From contig USSR01000044.1 in the NCBI GenBank assembly GCA_900557355.1, positions 1 to 18,849 of the forward strand: a DNA stretch of 18,849 nucleotides, written 5' to 3'. This DNA comes from an uncultured Bacteroides sp. GTDB taxonomy: Bacteria; Bacteroidota; Bacteroidia; Bacteroidales; Bacteroidaceae. The notes under the pieces are model-generated. The model was not told the DNA's origin. It saw only the letters and a program-made list of their open reading frames with translations, and ran no database searches. Every line of letters begins with the position of its first letter. Positions within the stretch are counted from its first letter, which is position 1. Both the position numbers and the translations under genes were made by a program. Of this stretch, positions 16,239 through 18,849 are shown piece by piece.

Positions 16239-17825
16239 ATGAAAAAAATATATGCACTATTATTCGTATCCTTACTCTTATTTATAGGATATTCTTGTGA
16301 AGACGGTAGCCTGAGCCATGGTGATGTATACATCCCGGATCCCGTGGAAGAGTCGGACGAGGATGATGGTTTTGCGACAGAGCCTACAACAACGTCTGTT
16401 GTGAGGATGTCTATCGGCGAAGGACATCAGCATCAGATGATTGACGGATTTGGATGTGGTTTTGCAGAATGGTCTCACCGTATCTGGAACAATAACCACA
16501 GAGATGCCGTTATGGCAGACCTATTCGGTGACAATGGCTTGAAGCTAAACATATTCCGTGGAGAAGTATTCCCGCACTATCAGGACGACGTCACGGGTGA
16601 AATAGAATTTGGCATGGACCGTAACTTCAACCTGCCTGCCGACGAACCTAAATACATGAACAACTATTGGTTCAAATATCACGGTGCGGAATGTGCCGAA
16701 CAGGTACAGCTAGGCCAGATGTGGCTGGTGGACTATCTATCCAGAAAGCATAAAAGCATGAAGTATATGTTCTCCGTATGGAGTCCACCTAAAAAATGGA
16801 AAGATAAAGACAGCAACTCCGGTGGCTCTCTGAAAGCTATTCATTATGAAGATTACGCCAATTATCTGATAGACTTCGTCAAAGAATACGAAAAGAAATT
16901 CGGAATAAACATTTATGGCTTATCACCTACCAATGAACCTGATAATACTTTCACTGCATGGTCTACTTGTAAATGGACTCCTGAACAATTGGCAGATTTC
17001 AGCCATAACACTTTCCGGAAATCTCTGGACGCGGCCGGATATAATGATAAAAAGATTATAATGGGAGAATGTTCCTCATGGTGGAAAGCAAGTTACTCGT
17101 CTTTCCTCACTGCATCCAATCAGTTCTTCAAGAAATGTCTGGAAAGCGAAGCTTCATTGGCAAATGACAACGTCATAGCGGCCGGACACGGATACAGTAT
17201 GTCCAATTTAGATAATATCTTACCTTTCGATGAAGCAGTTAATGCCAATATTCCTGTATGGATGACCGAGAACTGTGACAACTTAAAACGTTCGGAGGAC
17301 TGGAATGATGCCATGAAATGGGCAAGAAACTTCCATTACTATCTGGCACAAGCTAATGTAAATGCTTATATCTGGTGGGCCGGAGCCCGTCCTTGCAGCA
17401 CGACAGGCGAGAACCTTATCCAGTTGGAAGAAGCCATACCGGGCACTACCTACTACAGAGTCCCCCGCTATTATACATACGGGCAGTTCACCAGATTCAT
17501 CGAAGCCGGCAGTCATCGTGTAGATGTTGAGGCTATTCCTTCTGAAGAGAATCAATTCCCTGCAGAACTTCTGATGTCAGCTTATGTTAAGGATAATACT
17601 TATACCATCGTATTAGTGAACAGTTCGGAGAAGGAGTCATTCTCCACTTTAGTTGAGATTGAAGGAAAAAGTTTTCAGAACATGATTGCATACACATCCA
17701 GCGAAGACGTAAAATGGCAGCGCAAGAAGTTCAATCCTTCTTTAAGCGGGTTACGTTCCATTACGGTTCCCAAGCTCAGTGTGGTGACAGTTACTGGTAA
17801 GATAAAAGATATTGCAGCAGAATAA
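16239..17825 (+). CDS. GH30-family glycoside hydrolase lipoprotein (cassette B)
   Basis: The start at 16239 gives a lipoprotein signal (IGYSC, then EDGS) matching the paralogue. The in-frame ATG at 16200 overlaps the susD stop and would add a non-signal extension. The product is 528 residues. The GH30 opening MIDGFGCGFAEWSHR, acid/base Glu233 in LSPTNEPDN and nucleophile Glu344 in VWMTENCDN are all present, followed by YIWWAGARPCSTTGENLI and a C-terminal beta-domain (SAYVKDNTYTIVLVNSS, SGLRSITVPKLSVVTVTGK). Compared with cassette A, the residues beside both catalytic Glu differ (SPTNEP against SGWNEP; MTENCDN against QTELSDD), and a net eight residues are added between them around ECSSWWKASYSS. 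Both enzymes should be active, but possibly on different linkages or branching. The NEP motif with a preceding Thr is the more usual GH30 form. It lies 29 bases after susD. Confidence 0.85.
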   Translation: MKKIYALLFVSLLLFIGYSCEDGSLSHGDVYIPDPVEESDEDDGFATEPTTTSVVRMSIGEGHQHQMIDGFGCGFAEWSHRIWNNNHRDAVMADLFGDNGLKLNIFRGEVFPHYQDDVTGEIEFGMDRNFNLPADEPKYMNNYWFKYHGAECAEQVQLGQMWLVDYLSRKHKSMKYMFSVWSPPKKWKDKDSNSGGSLKAIHYEDYANYLIDFVKEYEKKFGINIYGLSPTNEPDNTFTAWSTCKWTPEQLADFSHNTFRKSLDAAGYNDKKIIMGECSSWWKASYSSFLTASNQFFKKCLESEASLANDNVIAAGHGYSMSNLDNILPFDEAVNANIPVWMTENCDNLKRSEDWNDAMKWARNFHYYLAQANVNAYIWWAGARPCSTTGENLIQLEEAIPGTTYYRVPRYYTYGQFTRFIEAGSHRVDVEAIPSEENQFPAELLMSAYVKDNTYTIVLVNSSEKESFSTLVEIEGKSFQNMIAYTSSEDVKWQRKKFNPSLSGLRSITVPKLSVVTVTGKIKDIAAE

Positions 17826-17849
17826 TAGTCAAAATAATACTAGAATATC

Positions 17850-18849
17850 ATGAAAAAGAATCGATTATATATAGCAGGATTCCTGCTTGCAGCCGTCAAT
17901 TTGTTCTCCGGTTGCAGTGAAGATGATCCGTCCTATGCCAATCTGGTTGCGGACAAGCAGGAATTGACAATCAATCTAGATGAAAAAGCAGAAGGAGTGA
18001 TTCAGATTATTCAGGGAAACGGTAACTACAAGGTTACCAGTTCGAACGAAGATGTGGTTACCGCTACAATCGACAATGACCAAATACAAGTGACAGGTTT
18101 GAAAGCCGGTGACGCAAATGTGACTATTACCGACTGGGCCAGGATGTCAACCAACGTAAAAGTAATTGTTGACCAATTGGTAGACTTGGTTCTGAAAGTA
18201 TCTTCTACAGTTATGTATCCGAATGAAGACAAGACCATAGAGGTCTATACAGGCAATGGAGGATACAGTATCACTGTTGATAATCCATCAATAGCAAAGG
18301 CTGCGATAAATGATAAAGGGCAGATTCAAATTGAATCGCTGGCTCCGGGTACTGCCACTTTCACCGTAAAAGACAGACGGGACAAAACGACAGAACTCAT
18401 CGTAAAAGTGAAAAAGAGAATGGTAGTCGACAATAGTGAAAATATCCCTTACTTAGTTATCGGCACTCCGGCTACTATCAAAATCCTGGATGGCAATGGT
18501 GGATATACCTGCACAGCAGGCGGTTCTGCAACTTACCTGAAATGCTCCATGTCTGAAGACGGTACAGAAGTGATAATTGAAGGACTTAAAAGATACCGTT
18601 ACAACAACAAAGTCACTATCGCCGACCAGGACGGTGAAAAGATAGAAGTGACCATTACCGCTATTGACGATCCTTACCTGGAGAACCCGTCATATCGCTA
18701 TATGCTGGCAGGTTCTTATTCTTACCAAAGCCTTTCTACTTCAAAAGTAGGAGAAATAATGCATTCGGCGGATTTCAACTTGTCGCAATTGCTTGTTAAG
18801 AGTTCGACAACTTCATCCGCATCCGGTTACGCGGTTCAGTTTACCGGGT
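17850..18849 (+). CDS. Surface lipoprotein with Ig-like/BACON-type modules, probable surface glycan-binding protein (cassette B), 3' end missing
   Basis: The frame starts at ATG 17850, 24 bases after the GH30 stop, and stays open to the window edge (333 codons). Lipobox FSGC is followed by SEDDP, matching the S-(D/E)3 surface-export signal described for Bacteroides lipoproteins. Modules parallel the cassette A protein: ELTINLDEKAEG with GNGNYKVTSSN; YTGNGGYSITVDN with GTATFTVKD; and DGNGGYTCTAGGSATYLKC with the same Cys pair. The C-terminal region begins PYLENPSYRYMLAGSYSYQ and ends VQFTG at the edge; about 60 residues are expected to be missing. The third module differs most at its TCT...LKC loop (AGGSATY against PPNYSSSY). 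The role is inferred from position and similarity to the cassette A copy. Confidence 0.8.
   Translation, partial: MKKNRLYIAGFLLAAVNLFSGCSEDDPSYANLVADKQELTINLDEKAEGVIQIIQGNGNYKVTSSNEDVVTATIDNDQIQVTGLKAGDANVTITDWARMSTNVKVIVDQLVDLVLKVSSTVMYPNEDKTIEVYTGNGGYSITVDNPSIAKAAINDKGQIQIESLAPGTATFTVKDRRDKTTELIVKVKKRMVVDNSENIPYLVIGTPATIKILDGNGGYTCTAGGSATYLKCSMSEDGTEVIIEGLKRYRYNNKVTIADQDGEKIEVTITAIDDPYLENPSYRYMLAGSYSYQSLSTSKVGEIMHSADFNLSQLLVKSSTTSSASGYAVQFTG

Overview
The window looks like a Bacteroides chromosome (B. ovatus / B. thetaiotaomicron-like gut Bacteroidetes). The evidence is paired SusC/SusD outer-membrane genes, lipoproteins with acidic residues just after the lipobox cysteine, AT-rich sequence, and two promoters of the Bacteroides sigma-ABfr form (TTTG, 20 bp, TAnnTTTG). 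All recognised genes are on the + strand.

Layout: (1) 1-692, the 3' end of an alkaline-phosphatase-superfamily gene. (2) 693-1932, a 1.24 kb gap with hairpins, a possible eroded susC start and, at its end, a promoter. (3) 1933-9466, cassette A: SusC, SusD, GH30-like glycoside hydrolase lipoprotein, and a three-module Ig-like surface lipoprotein. (4) 9467-9658, a long hairpin overlapping a small lipoprotein-like ORF. (5) 9659-10846, a cytoplasmic GH130 phosphorylase closely resembling 4-O-beta-D-mannosyl-D-glucose phosphorylase. (6) 10847-11481, a terminator, repeats and a second promoter. (7) 11482-18849, cassette B, a diverged copy of cassette A in the same gene order. Its SusD gene carries a one-base frameshift in a T6 run, and its last gene runs off the window.

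How it works: each cassette is a small polysaccharide utilisation locus. The surface lipoprotein and SusD would capture glycan, the GH30 enzyme would cut it outside the cell, and SusC would import the oligosaccharides using TonB energy. The order SusC-SusD-GH30-surface binding protein matches, from memory, the B. thetaiotaomicron beta-1,6-glucan locus around BT3310-BT3313, so a beta-glucan is the best guess for at least one cassette. The paralogues differ next to both catalytic glutamates, so their substrates or linkages may differ. The GH130 enzyme points to a mannosyl-glucose product and does not obviously belong with beta-1,6-glucan. No regulator (HTCS or ECF sigma/anti-sigma), GH3 exo-enzyme, epimerase or sugar symporter is visible in the window.

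The items most worth checking are the susD frameshift, the active-site divergence of the two GH30 paralogues, the isolated GH130, and the shared promoter/leader with a conserved two-codon upstream ORF. I see no clearly novel system type; this is a duplicated glycan-foraging locus with several odd details.
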